Assembly (NCBI GenBank): GCA_902762435.1
Contig: CACWOH010000004.1
Coordinates: forward strand, 87,188 to 151,187
Source of the DNA: an uncultured Bacteroidia bacterium
Lineage (GTDB): Bacteria; Bacteroidota; Bacteroidia; Bacteroidales; UBA932
DNA: 64,000 bases
Direction of reading: 5' to 3'
Both the position numbers and the translations under genes were made by a program. Below the pieces are notes generated by a model. It did no database searches and was not told where the DNA came from. It saw only the letters and a program-made list of their open reading frames with translations. This document shows, piece after piece, positions 42,775-51,363 of the stretch (positions within the stretch are counted from its first letter, which is position 1; each line of letters starts with the position of its first letter).

Positions 42775-44964
42775 TTAAAGTTTTCTGAAACTGATCGCGA
42801 AGCCGCCGCCGGGGGCCATCGTCACGGGAATCGTGTCCTGCGGGCCCACGGTCAGCTTGCTGATCCGGTAGGCCTGGGGATTCGTGGAGAAGTGCGCGTC
42901 GGGGGCGTCGGCGTACAGGGTGGCCTCGTAGGAGCCGGGCTCCAGGAAGTCCAGCTTCACGTCGAAGCTGCGCTCCTGCCCGTCGGTTACGCCGCCGCAG
43001 AACCACTGGCCCGTGCCCTTCGCTTTGCGCGCCGCCACGATGTATTCCATCGGTTCGGCGTACAGGTAGCGGCTCTCGCTCCAGTCCACGGCCACGTCCT
43101 TGATGAACTGGAACGCGTCCATGAAGCGGCTGTAGTGCTCCGGCGTGTCCGCCGCCATCTGCAGCGGCGAATACATCGTCAGGTACAGGCCCAGCTGGCC
43201 GCAGATGGTGGAGTTCACGTGCGAGTCGTTGCCGCACCAGTCCTTGAGGTTCTGCTCGAAGATGCCCGGGGTGTAATCCATCGGGCCGCCGTTCAGGCGG
43301 GTGAAGGGGATGATGGCCGTATGGCCCGGCGTGATGCCGCCGAAGGCCTGGTACTCCGTGCCCATCGCGGACTCGTTGCCGATCAGGTTGGGATAGGTCC
43401 GGCACAGGCCGGTGGGCCGCACCGCCTCGTGCGCGTTCACCATGATGTGGTGCTTAGCGGCTTCGGTGATGCAGTACAGGTAATGGTTGACCATCCACTG
43501 GCTGTAGTGGTGCTGGCCCTGCGGGAGGATGTCGCCCACGTAGCCGGACTTCACGGCGTCGTAGCCGTAGCGGTTCATCAGGGAATAGGCGGCTTCCAGG
43601 TGGCGCTCGTAGTTGCGCACGCTGGAGGAGGTTTCGTGGTGCATCACCAGGAGGATGCCTTTCTTGTGCGCGTAGGCGTTCAGCGCCTCCAGGTCGAAGT
43701 CGGGATAAGGTGTCTGGAAATCAAACACATAGTCCTTGTTGCAGTTGGCCCACTCTTCCCAGCCGATGTTCCAGCCTTCCACCAGCAGCGCATCGAATCC
43801 GTGCTCCGCGGCGAAGTCGATATACAGTTTCACGCGCTCGTTGTTCGCGCTGTGGCGCCCGTTGGGCTTCGCAGCGGCGTAGTCGAAGGTGTGCAGGTCT
43901 ACGCCCACGGCGTCGGTATAGGCCCAGGAGCCCGCGCCGGCGATCATCTCCCACCACACGCCCATGTACTTCACGGGGTGGATCCAGCTCACGTCGTCCA
44001 GCGCGCAGGGCTCGTTGAGGTTGAGCACCAGGCGCGAGGCGAGCTGCGCGGTCGCGCTCGGAGCCACCTGGACGGTGCGCCAGGGCGTCTTCGCCGGGGC
44101 GGTCAGGTTGCCCTTCCAGCCCTCGGCGTCCGGGGTCAGGTGGGCGCGCAGCACGTGCGTCTTGCCGTCCACGACCAGGTTCAGGCAGGGATAGTCCACC
44201 AGGGCGGCCTCGTGGATGTTCACGTACAGGCCTTCCGGGGTCTTCATCTGCAGCGAGGTCTGCACGCCGGAGGTGCTGAACGGGGTCTGGCTGCTGTTGC
44301 CGCGCATCTTGTCGCGGAAATGCGCCGCCACTTCGGAGAGTTTCGTGCAGTTGTACTCGTATTCCTGGGTGTCGTAGTCGCCCGGGATCCACCAGGCGGT
44401 CCAGTCGTCCGCGCAGGCGAACTCGGTCTGCTCCTCCTTGATCACGAAGTGCACCAGGCCGCCGCCCCCGGGGAACTCGTAGCGGAAGCCCAGGCCGTCG
44501 TCGAACAGGCGGAAGCGGATGTCCAGCAGGCGCCCGCTCTCCGGCTGGCGCAGGTGGACCAGCAGTTCGTTGTAATGGTTGCGGATCTGCGATTCCTCGC
44601 CCCAGACGGGGGTCCAGACTTCGTCGAAGCTGTCCGTCTCAGTGCCGGTGAGTTCAAAACCGCGGTCGAAAGCGATGCCCGGGGCGGTGTCGCTCTTGGA
44701 CACGGACCCGTCGGCGGCGTAGTCCAGCTGTTCGGCCTTCACCGTGCCGCGCAGCGAGAAGCCGAGGCGGCTTGGCAGCAGCACCGGCGTATCGCCGCAG
44801 GAAAGGGCGTAACGCGGCGTTCCCTCGTCGGAGAGGTAGAAGCACAGGCGGAGCTGCCCGTCGGGCGAGCGGAGTTCGGCCTTGGGCTCCGGTGCGGTCG
44901 TCGGTGCGGGATGGCAGGCGGCCGCCAGGAGCGCGAGCAGGGGGATAAGTTTCTTGGCTTGCAT
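42775..44964 (-). CDS. susB: GH97 alpha-glucosidase (SusB-like)
   Basis: 729 residues, the length of SusB (738). Signal with possible lipobox LAAAC (Cys17). N-terminal beta-supersandwich, then the (beta/alpha)8 barrel with FDALLVEGWNIGWEEW and MVNAHEAVRPTGLCRTYPN, NESAMGTEYQAFG; these hold glutamates expected of the inverting GH97 group. It trims maltodextrins to glucose in the periplasm. Starts 12 nt after the GH13 stop. In the retaining GH97 enzymes the base glutamates are replaced, so the Glu pattern supports alpha-glucosidase over alpha-galactosidase. Confidence 0.93.
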   Translation of the reverse strand: MQAKKLIPLLALLAAACHPAPTTAPEPKAELRSPDGQLRLCFYLSDEGTPRYALSCGDTPVLLPSRLGFSLRGTVKAEQLDYAADGSVSKSDTAPGIAFDRGFELTGTETDSFDEVWTPVWGEESQIRNHYNELLVHLRQPESGRLLDIRFRLFDDGLGFRYEFPGGGGLVHFVIKEEQTEFACADDWTAWWIPGDYDTQEYEYNCTKLSEVAAHFRDKMRGNSSQTPFSTSGVQTSLQMKTPEGLYVNIHEAALVDYPCLNLVVDGKTHVLRAHLTPDAEGWKGNLTAPAKTPWRTVQVAPSATAQLASRLVLNLNEPCALDDVSWIHPVKYMGVWWEMIAGAGSWAYTDAVGVDLHTFDYAAAKPNGRHSANNERVKLYIDFAAEHGFDALLVEGWNIGWEEWANCNKDYVFDFQTPYPDFDLEALNAYAHKKGILLVMHHETSSSVRNYERHLEAAYSLMNRYGYDAVKSGYVGDILPQGQHHYSQWMVNHYLYCITEAAKHHIMVNAHEAVRPTGLCRTYPNLIGNESAMGTEYQAFGGITPGHTAIIPFTRLNGGPMDYTPGIFEQNLKDWCGNDSHVNSTICGQLGLYLTMYSPLQMAADTPEHYSRFMDAFQFIKDVAVDWSESRYLYAEPMEYIVAARKAKGTGQWFCGGVTDGQERSFDVKLDFLEPGSYEATLYADAPDAHFSTNPQAYRISKLTVGPQDTIPVTMAPGGGFAISFRKL

Positions 44965-44976
44965 GGTCGGGGGTCG

Positions 44977-46233
44977 TTAAAGGAGTTTCCAGCCCCAGGG
45001 ATCCAGGGTCACCTGGGCGCTGTCGATCTGAATCTCGGCGGGTTCCGCCGTGAGGTTGGCATACACCGTCACCGTATCGTCCCCGGCGCTGCGGCGGAAG
45101 GCCAGCACGCCCTCGGGCACGTCTTTCAGGAAGACGGCCGGCGCGCCCAGGTCCCCGGCCGCGAGGCAGGGATGCGCGTGGCGGAAGGCCACCAGGTCGC
45201 GGATGAACGCGGTATACTCGTTCGGGCTCCAGTCCTCGACGGGGTCTTTCTCAAAGAATTCCAGGCGGCGGGTGATGCCGACCTCCTGTCCGGTGTACAC
45301 GAGCGGCTGGCCCTTCGGCAGGGTGAAGCAGAGCACCTCCATCACCTTGGCGGCATCGCCCATCCGTTCGAATTCGCTGCCCGCCCAGGAGTTCTCGTCG
45401 TGGTTGGAGGTGAACATCAGGCGGTAGCCGCCCTTGCCCATCCAGGCGTCGTCCTCGGCCACATAGTCGCGGATATCCTTCGCGGACGCCTTGCCCTGGG
45501 CCACGTCGTTGAGGAGGTGGTGCAGTTTCCAGGCGTAGGTGGCGTCGAACAGGCCTGCCAGCTCGGGCGTCTCGGCCTCGGCCAGCAGGTAGATGTCGGG
45601 GTAGTCGCGGCGGATGCCGGGCAGGATGCCTTTCCAGAACTTCGCGGGCATCTCGGCGGCCGCATCGCAGCGGAAGCCGTCCACGCCCTTCTCCAGCCAG
45701 AAGCGCATGCACTCGTCCTGGGCGGCCCAGACCGCCGTGTTCTCGTAGTTGAGGCTGCGGGTGTCGGTCCAGTCGTACTCCCAGATGGCATTGCCGTCCG
45801 CGTCGCGCTCATAGAAATCCGCGGGTTTGCCTTCCATCCACACGTGGTCGGGCGCCGTCTGGTTGGCCACCCAGTCCAGGATGAGCTTGAAGCCCGCCTT
45901 GTGCGCGGCCGCCAGCAGGTCCTCGAAGTCCTGCATCGTGCCGAATTCGGGATTGACTTCCGTGTAGTCCGCGATGGCGTAGTAGGAGCCGAGGCTCCCC
46001 TTGCGCTCCACTTCGCCGATACGGTACATCGGCATCAGCCAGAGGACGTCCACGCCCAGGTCCTTCAGGCGGGGCAGCTGGGCCTCGACACCCTTGAACG
46101 TCCCTTCGGGGGTGAACTGGCGGATGTTGACTTCATAGACCACGGTGTTGCCGGTCCAGCCGGGGTGGACGGGCGCCTTGTGGCAGGCCGCCAGGCAGAG
46201 CGCCGCCGCGAGCAGGAAAAAAAACTTTCTCAT
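44977..46233 (-). CDS. GH13 alpha-amylase-family lipoprotein (short form)
   Basis: 418 residues, lipobox LAAC (Cys17). The three GH13 catalytic residues are in GFRCDAAAEMP (nucleophile Asp), LLAEAETPE (acid/base Glu) and FTSNHDENSW (transition-state Asp). Only the A/B barrel and a brief C-terminal beta-domain are present, without accessory binding modules, pointing to action on short maltodextrins, probably periplasmic. Begins 6 nt after the larger GH13 gene's stop. Exact specificity cannot be read from sequence. Confidence 0.88.
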   Translation of the reverse strand: MRKFFFLLAAALCLAACHKAPVHPGWTGNTVVYEVNIRQFTPEGTFKGVEAQLPRLKDLGVDVLWLMPMYRIGEVERKGSLGSYYAIADYTEVNPEFGTMQDFEDLLAAAHKAGFKLILDWVANQTAPDHVWMEGKPADFYERDADGNAIWEYDWTDTRSLNYENTAVWAAQDECMRFWLEKGVDGFRCDAAAEMPAKFWKGILPGIRRDYPDIYLLAEAETPELAGLFDATYAWKLHHLLNDVAQGKASAKDIRDYVAEDDAWMGKGGYRLMFTSNHDENSWAGSEFERMGDAAKVMEVLCFTLPKGQPLVYTGQEVGITRRLEFFEKDPVEDWSPNEYTAFIRDLVAFRHAHPCLAAGDLGAPAVFLKDVPEGVLAFRRSAGDDTVTVYANLTAEPAEIQIDSAQVTLDPWGWKLL

Positions 46234-46239
46234 ATGCGC

Positions 46240-48210
46240 TTATCTGTTGAATTCTACGACAAGGGCGCTCTTGGGCGCCACGGTAACGCCGTCCTGCAGG
46301 ACCGTCGCCTCCCCGGTGAGCACGTTCCGCCCCTGCACGGGGCCGGAGACGAACTCGCGGTAGTGGTTCCAGTCCAGCGAGCGCGGCTCGAAGGTGTTGT
46401 TGATGTACACGAAGACCGCCTGGTCGTCGGTGTAGCGGAAGAAGGCGTAGCTGTTGTCCGTGATGTTGTTCGCGCCCACGTTCGCGCGGGACAGGAAATG
46501 CAGGGTCCTGCCCTCCTGCACGGCCTGGTTGCCCTTGCGCCACTGGAAGAGGGTGCGGGCGTAGTCGTGCAGGTCCGCGGCGTCCTTATAGGCGCCCGTG
46601 GCGCCGCTGCGGCCTTCCGCGGAGAAGAGGTCCAGCCCGTCGCCTTCCCAGCCGCCCGGGAAATCGATCCGCTTGGCGCCGTCGTGGCTGGGGCAGTCCT
46701 TGCGCTCCAGGAACATCATCTCGTCGCCGTAGTACAGCTGCGGGATGCCGCGGACGGTCGCCAGCAGCGTGAGGGCCAGTTTCATCCGGTCGGGATCCTC
46801 GCGGAGCACGTCGCCGGTGCGGGCGTGGTCGTGGTTCGCGAAGAAGGTCATCATGTGACTGAGGTCCTTGTACGCGAAGTCCTGGGCCAGCACGGTATAG
46901 ATGCGGGTCATGCCCTCGTCCCAGCCCACGACGTCCTCGGTGAGCGCGCGCTTGATGGCGCTCTCCAGCGGGAAGTCCATGATGGACGGGAGATTGGAGT
47001 TGAAGCCGTTGGCGTTCGGATTGTCCTTCTGCCAGTAGGCCACCTGCGGGATGTTCATGTCCCAGCACTCGCCCACGATGTTCATCTCCGGGTACTCGTC
47101 CGTCACGGCCTTGCACCACTGCGACATCGGGCCGGGCTCGTTGTAGGGATAGGTGTCCACGCGCAGGCCGTCCAGCCCGGCGTACTCGATCCACCACACG
47201 GCCCATTGCTGGAAGTACTTCAGCACGAAGGGATTGTCCAGGTTCATGTCCGGCATCGACGGCACGAACCAGCCGCTCTCCTGCCGCTCCCGGTCACGCA
47301 CCGAGGCGTTGGGGTCCATATACACGGAGAAGAGGGCGTTCATCTGCATGTAGGGCTCGTTCACGTGGTACCAGTCGGCGAACGGAGGGTTCTCCATCCA
47401 CCAGTGGGCGGTGCCGCAGTGGTTGGTGACGATGTCCATGATGACCTTGATCCCCCGCTTGTGCGCTTCGTCCACGAACTGCTTGTAGAGCTCGTTGTCG
47501 CCGAAGCGCGGGTCGATGTGGTAGTAGTCCGCGCAGGCGTAGCCGTGGTAGGACTCCCGCGGCTGGTTGTCCAGCAGCAGCGGGGTGCACCAGATGGCGG
47601 TGGCGCCCAGGTCGGCGATGTAGTCCAGGTGGTTGATCATGCCCTGGATGTCGCCGCCGTGGCGGCTCACGGGGTCCTTGCGGTCCACAGCGTCCGGCGT
47701 TTCGGGCACCTGCCAGGGGCGGGCCGAACCGTCGAAGTACTCGCCGCCCTGCCAGCCCTCGTCATTGTCCCGGAAGGCCGAGGCGAAGCGGTCGGGCATG
47801 ATCAGGTAGATCAGGTCCGCCGTGGTGAAGCTCTTCCGCCCGCGGCTGCCTGGCTCCCGCTCCCGGATCAGGTACGGATACTTGAAGCTCTCGGAGCCTT
47901 TGGAGAAGACGAGCTTGTACTCGCCCGCAGCCTTCACGGCCAGGTCCACGAAGAGGTAATCGGGGCTGTCGGCCTTGTGCAGGGCCTTGACTTCCAGGCC
48001 CTTGCCCTCAACGGCCACGTCGAAGGCGCCGATGCCGGGCCCCTGCACCATCAGCTGCAGGTCCGTGTTCATGCCGGTCCACCAGGACAGGGGTTCCACC
48101 CGCCGGACCTGGTCGTCCGAAGCCTCGGGGACCCCGGAATAGTCGGCCGCCGGCGAACAGGCGATCAGCAGCGCGGCAGCCAGAAGGAGGTATAGGTTTC
48201 GTTTCATCAT
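46240..48210 (-). CDS. susA: GH13 cyclomaltodextrinase/neopullulanase-type lipoprotein (SusA-like)
   Basis: 656 residues with lipobox LLIAC (Cys18). N-terminal beta-sandwich (about 35-125) of the cyclomaltodextrinase-N type, then the GH13 barrel: GLRVDTYPYNEPG (nucleophile), NIVGECWDMN (acid/base), FFANHDHART, and a C-terminal beta domain. Similar architecture and length to SusA (617), which cuts maltodextrins, cyclodextrins and pullulan in the periplasm. Symbol given by similarity and locus context. Follows the GH53 gene after an 81-nt gap that carries a repeat element. Confidence 0.85.
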   Translation of the reverse strand: MMKRNLYLLLAAALLIACSPAADYSGVPEASDDQVRRVEPLSWWTGMNTDLQLMVQGPGIGAFDVAVEGKGLEVKALHKADSPDYLFVDLAVKAAGEYKLVFSKGSESFKYPYLIREREPGSRGRKSFTTADLIYLIMPDRFASAFRDNDEGWQGGEYFDGSARPWQVPETPDAVDRKDPVSRHGGDIQGMINHLDYIADLGATAIWCTPLLLDNQPRESYHGYACADYYHIDPRFGDNELYKQFVDEAHKRGIKVIMDIVTNHCGTAHWWMENPPFADWYHVNEPYMQMNALFSVYMDPNASVRDRERQESGWFVPSMPDMNLDNPFVLKYFQQWAVWWIEYAGLDGLRVDTYPYNEPGPMSQWCKAVTDEYPEMNIVGECWDMNIPQVAYWQKDNPNANGFNSNLPSIMDFPLESAIKRALTEDVVGWDEGMTRIYTVLAQDFAYKDLSHMMTFFANHDHARTGDVLREDPDRMKLALTLLATVRGIPQLYYGDEMMFLERKDCPSHDGAKRIDFPGGWEGDGLDLFSAEGRSGATGAYKDAADLHDYARTLFQWRKGNQAVQEGRTLHFLSRANVGANNITDNSYAFFRYTDDQAVFVYINNTFEPRSLDWNHYREFVSGPVQGRNVLTGEATVLQDGVTVAPKSALVVEFNR

Positions 48211-48267
48211 ATCGGTCAGAGGTTCTTTGGTCGGTGGTTCTCTAAGTATTTGGGTCAGCTGTTTTCT

Positions 48268-48293
48268 GTCATTCTGAGCGCAGCGAAGAATCT
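48268..48293. repeat. Dispersed repeat overlapping the GH53 stop codon
   Basis: GTCATTCTGAGCGCAGCGAA plus GAATCT is a well-known dispersed intergenic sequence whose translation gives the spurious peptide VILSAAKNL. Its right end contributes the GH53 stop codon region. Confidence 0.6.
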
Positions 48294-49323
48294 AATCCGC
48301 GAATGCCTCCAGCGCCGCCGTCGGTTTCCCGTTCGAAAAGGCGCCGTAGTCATAGCCGTTGCGGGCCTTTTCCGCCTCCGGCTCCCAGTAGAAGATGCCC
48401 TCGAACCAGTCGTACTGCGCGGTGTCGGCGAACAGCTGCTGCAGCGCCGCCTTCGTCTTGTCGGGCTGGCTGGCGGGCATCCCGAACTCCACCAGCATCA
48501 CGGGCTTGCCGTAGCTGTCGTGCAGGGCCGGCAGGTTCGCGAGGAACTGCTGCACCTTGGGCTGCCAGTCGGGATAGGCGTTGTTTTCCCAGTAGGAAGG
48601 ATAGAGCGACAGGCCCAGGATGTCGTAGCGGAGCGAACGGCCCTGCATCAGGGAAAGGAACCAGTTGAGCGTCTCCGCCTTCCAGCCGTTGTCCAGGTGC
48701 AGGATCACCTGCGCCTGGGGATACACGGCCTTCACGGCGTCGTAGCCCGCGTGGAAATAGCTGACGAACTGGCCGGGGTTCGTGCCGGCCACCTTGCCGC
48801 TCTCCCAGAGCATGCCGTTGGTGACTTCGTTGCCCACCTGCACCCACGACACGCCTACGCCCTCGTCCTTGAGGGCCTGCAGGACCTCCTGCGTGTGGGC
48901 TTTCACGGCCTCGGCCATTGCGGCGGCGTCCTTGCCCTTCCAGGCGGCGGGCACGTTCTGCTTGCCGGGATCGGCCCAGGAGTCGCTGTAGTGGAAGTCG
49001 ATCATCACCCGGAGGCCCAGGGCCTGCGCGCGTTTCGCCTTTTTCACCACGTCGGCCTTGCCGTTCCAGCCCCCTTCCGGGTTCACCCACACGCGCAGGC
49101 GCACCGCGTTCATCCCGATTTCCTTCATCAGGGCGGTGAGCTCGCGCTCCTGTCCGCCGGCGTTGTAGAACTTGAAGCCCCGGGATTCCATCTCCGTCAC
49201 CCAGCTGATGTCCGCGCCTTTGATGACCGGCGTGGGGATCGGTACGGGCTTGGGGTCGTGTTTGTCGCACGCCCCGAGCAGCATCAGGGCCGCCAGGGCC
49301 CAGTATTTCACGGTCCGGATCAT
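48292..49323 (-). CDS. GH53 endo-beta-1,4-galactanase lipoprotein
   Basis: 343 residues, lipobox LLGAC (Cys19). Family GH53 features: KGADISWVTEME at the start, LRVWVNPEGGWNG, MIDFHYSDSWADPGKQ, the acid/base in WVQVGNEVTNGMLW and the nucleophile in VMLVEFGMP. These enzymes cut beta-1,4-galactan of type I arabinogalactan and pectin side chains. It overlaps the preceding SusG-like gene by ATGA, so it is translated with starch genes even though the substrate differs. Its stop lies in a dispersed repeat. Confidence 0.9.
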   Translation of the reverse strand: MIRTVKYWALAALMLLGACDKHDPKPVPIPTPVIKGADISWVTEMESRGFKFYNAGGQERELTALMKEIGMNAVRLRVWVNPEGGWNGKADVVKKAKRAQALGLRVMIDFHYSDSWADPGKQNVPAAWKGKDAAAMAEAVKAHTQEVLQALKDEGVGVSWVQVGNEVTNGMLWESGKVAGTNPGQFVSYFHAGYDAVKAVYPQAQVILHLDNGWKAETLNWFLSLMQGRSLRYDILGLSLYPSYWENNAYPDWQPKVQQFLANLPALHDSYGKPVMLVEFGMPASQPDKTKAALQQLFADTAQYDWFEGIFYWEPEAEKARNGYDYGAFSNGKPTAALEAFAD

Positions 49324-51296
49324 TGGGCGAACACGGCCGAGGCGTAGGCGCCGAGCGTCAGGGACGTATCGTTCGCGGTGACCACGCCGTTGGAAACCAG
49401 GATCCCGTCGCTGCTGAGTCCGCCGCCGGGCACGTTCACGCTCACCACGCCGGCGCCGAAGTTATGGGCCACCAGCACGGTCTGTCCTTCGCAGCTCATC
49501 GTCCACAGGGCCACGGAATTGTTGGAGGAGCTCACTTCCTGCATCTCGCCGCGGGCGAGGGCCTTGTAGCTGTTGCGCGCCTGCGAGAAGTTCCGGTACA
49601 CGTTCAGCAGCGAGGCTGCGTCGGCGCTCTGCGCCTCCACGCTGATACCGGCGGAAAGCATCGCGTTGTCCACCTTGCCGTCGAGGGCTGCCGTGGGTAC
49701 GGGACCGTCCTTGGTCCACTTGATCGGCGCGCGCACGTATTCGTCACCGCCGCCCTTGTTGCCCCAGTAGCCGAGCTCCTCGCCCTGGTAGATGTAGGGC
49801 TTGCCCGGCGAGGTCAGAAGCACGGCAGCGGCCAGTTTCTCCTTCTCCAGGCTCTTGCCCAGGTCCTCCGCGGCGCGGTCCTCGTCGTGGTTGGTAAGCT
49901 TGATGGCGTCGATGAAGCCCGGGCGCTGCGCCTGGAAGAGGTTCCGGAAATACAGCACCGTCTTGGCGAAATCGTTGCCCTTGGCCTTGTTGATGCGGTC
50001 CTTCAGGGTGTACCAGTAATAGAAGTTGAAATTGGACGGCAGGCCCTGGTAGTAAGGCGCCATCGCTTCGGCGTTGTCGCACCAGGCCTCGCCCACCATA
50101 TAGAAGTCGCCCTGGCCGCCGTTTGCCTTCCAGGTAGTGTTGCAGCGCTCGTACCACTGCTTCAGGAAAGCCACGTTGGCGGCGGTCTGGTTCTGGTAGA
50201 TCCAGATCACGGCGTCGAGCCGCAGGCCCGCCACGCCCATCTTGATCCACTTGTCGGCGGAAGCCGCCAGGTCCTTGAACGCCGCGGACTCCGATGCGGT
50301 GGCGTACGGGCCGTAGTTCAGGTCCGGCATGCTCCGGTCGAAGCTGGCGAAATACTGCAGGTTGGTGCCGCCGAAGGTGAGGTCGTTGGCGGCATCGCCC
50401 TTGACGAGGGTCTTGGCCTTGCCGAATTCCACGACCTGGTCCCCCGACTTGGCGCCCCACTTGTGGTTCCCCCACTCATCGGGATCGTCTTTCACCAGCA
50501 CGCCCCAGGTGTTGTTGACGAAGAGCGTGATTTCATACACGTTGCCGCCCGTCTTGTACATGCGGAAGGGGTTGTTCTCGTAGATGAACCACTTGACCGA
50601 GCTGTCGGAGTTGCTGCCCTGGGCGGGGCCCGAGGACTGCGTGACCGTCAGCTTGGGCTGCGAGGCGTTCGAGACGTCGAGCTTGAAGTGCAGGAAGCCG
50701 TTGTAGCCCAGGTTTCCGCCGGAGGCGGGATACCACTGTCCCATGCCCGGGGTCTTGGACCCGCCGTAGTTGTCGATCTTGCCCGCGGCCACGTCGGCCG
50801 ACGGATTCTCGGACAGCACGTAATAGTCGCGATAGGGACTGGACGGGTCGGAACAGGCGCTCTGGAACCAGGCGTTCTCGCTGCCGGAATGGTTCAGCAC
50901 GTAGTCCATATAGATGCCGATCCCCTTGGCTTTCGCCTTGGAAATCAGGTCCTTGAAGTCGGCTTCCGTGCCGAGTTTGGGGTTGATGGCGCTGTAATCC
51001 TTGACGTTGTAGCCGTGGTAGGACATGGCGTCCTGCACGGGCGAGAGCCACAGGGCGCTCACGCCCAGGCTCTCGAAATAATCAAGGTGCTGGGCCACGC
51101 CTTTGAGGTCGCCCCAGCCGTCGCCGTCGGAATCGGCGAAGCTGTACACGTTCACCTGGTAGGTGACGTCGGCGAGGTGCTCACCCTTCTCGATGTCCGG
51201 CGTTTTGCCGCCGGGGGTTTCGCCGCCGGGCTTGTTGCAGGAGAACAGGCAGAAGGCAACGAGCACAAGGCCCGTCAGGATGCGGAATCGTCTCAT
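49320..51296 (-). CDS. susG: SusG-like outer-membrane GH13 alpha-amylase with CBM58-type insert
   Basis: 658 residues, lipobox LFSC (Cys20) and a Pro/Gly linker. GH13 catalytic residues: GLRLDAVIW, MVGEAWCDN, KLTNHDEDR. Between the B-domain strands there is an insertion of ~110 residues (about 200-310, FLHFKLDVSNAS to WGVLVKDDPDEW) in the place of the CBM58 of SusG (692 residues). SusG is surface-exposed and makes the first cuts in starch. It follows the SusE/F-like gene after 67 nt containing a strong hairpin, and overlaps the GH53 gene. Confidence 0.9.
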   Translation of the reverse strand: MRRFRILTGLVLVAFCLFSCNKPGGETPGGKTPDIEKGEHLADVTYQVNVYSFADSDGDGWGDLKGVAQHLDYFESLGVSALWLSPVQDAMSYHGYNVKDYSAINPKLGTEADFKDLISKAKAKGIGIYMDYVLNHSGSENAWFQSACSDPSSPYRDYYVLSENPSADVAAGKIDNYGGSKTPGMGQWYPASGGNLGYNGFLHFKLDVSNASQPKLTVTQSSGPAQGSNSDSSVKWFIYENNPFRMYKTGGNVYEITLFVNNTWGVLVKDDPDEWGNHKWGAKSGDQVVEFGKAKTLVKGDAANDLTFGGTNLQYFASFDRSMPDLNYGPYATASESAAFKDLAASADKWIKMGVAGLRLDAVIWIYQNQTAANVAFLKQWYERCNTTWKANGGQGDFYMVGEAWCDNAEAMAPYYQGLPSNFNFYYWYTLKDRINKAKGNDFAKTVLYFRNLFQAQRPGFIDAIKLTNHDEDRAAEDLGKSLEKEKLAAAVLLTSPGKPYIYQGEELGYWGNKGGGDEYVRAPIKWTKDGPVPTAALDGKVDNAMLSAGISVEAQSADAASLLNVYRNFSQARNSYKALARGEMQEVSSSNNSVALWTMSCEGQTVLVAHNFGAGVVSVNVPGGGLSSDGILVSNGVVTANDTSLTLGAYASAVFAQ

Positions 51297-51319
51297 ATAG
51301 CGTGTATTTTGAATTGGCA

Positions 51320-51347
51320 GACCGGGGTCCGGTCAGGGACCCCGGTC
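51320..51347. other. Strong intergenic hairpin between susE/F-like and susG-like genes
   Basis: Perfect arms GACCGGGGTCC / GGACCCCGGTC with a 6-nt loop. On the minus strand T-tract lies before, not after, the stem, so it is not a classical terminator; it could block 3'-exonucleases and stabilise the upstream susCDE mRNA. Confidence 0.6.
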
Positions 51348-51363
51348 CGAAAAAAGGTTCAGC

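Noticed and set aside
40582-48195. A 2537-codon open frame on the + strand across the starch enzymes.
   Set aside because: It is the antisense of malQ, susB and two GH13 genes, has low-complexity Val/Gly/His/Arg-rich content, and arises from high GC with few antisense stops. All motifs lie on the minus strand.
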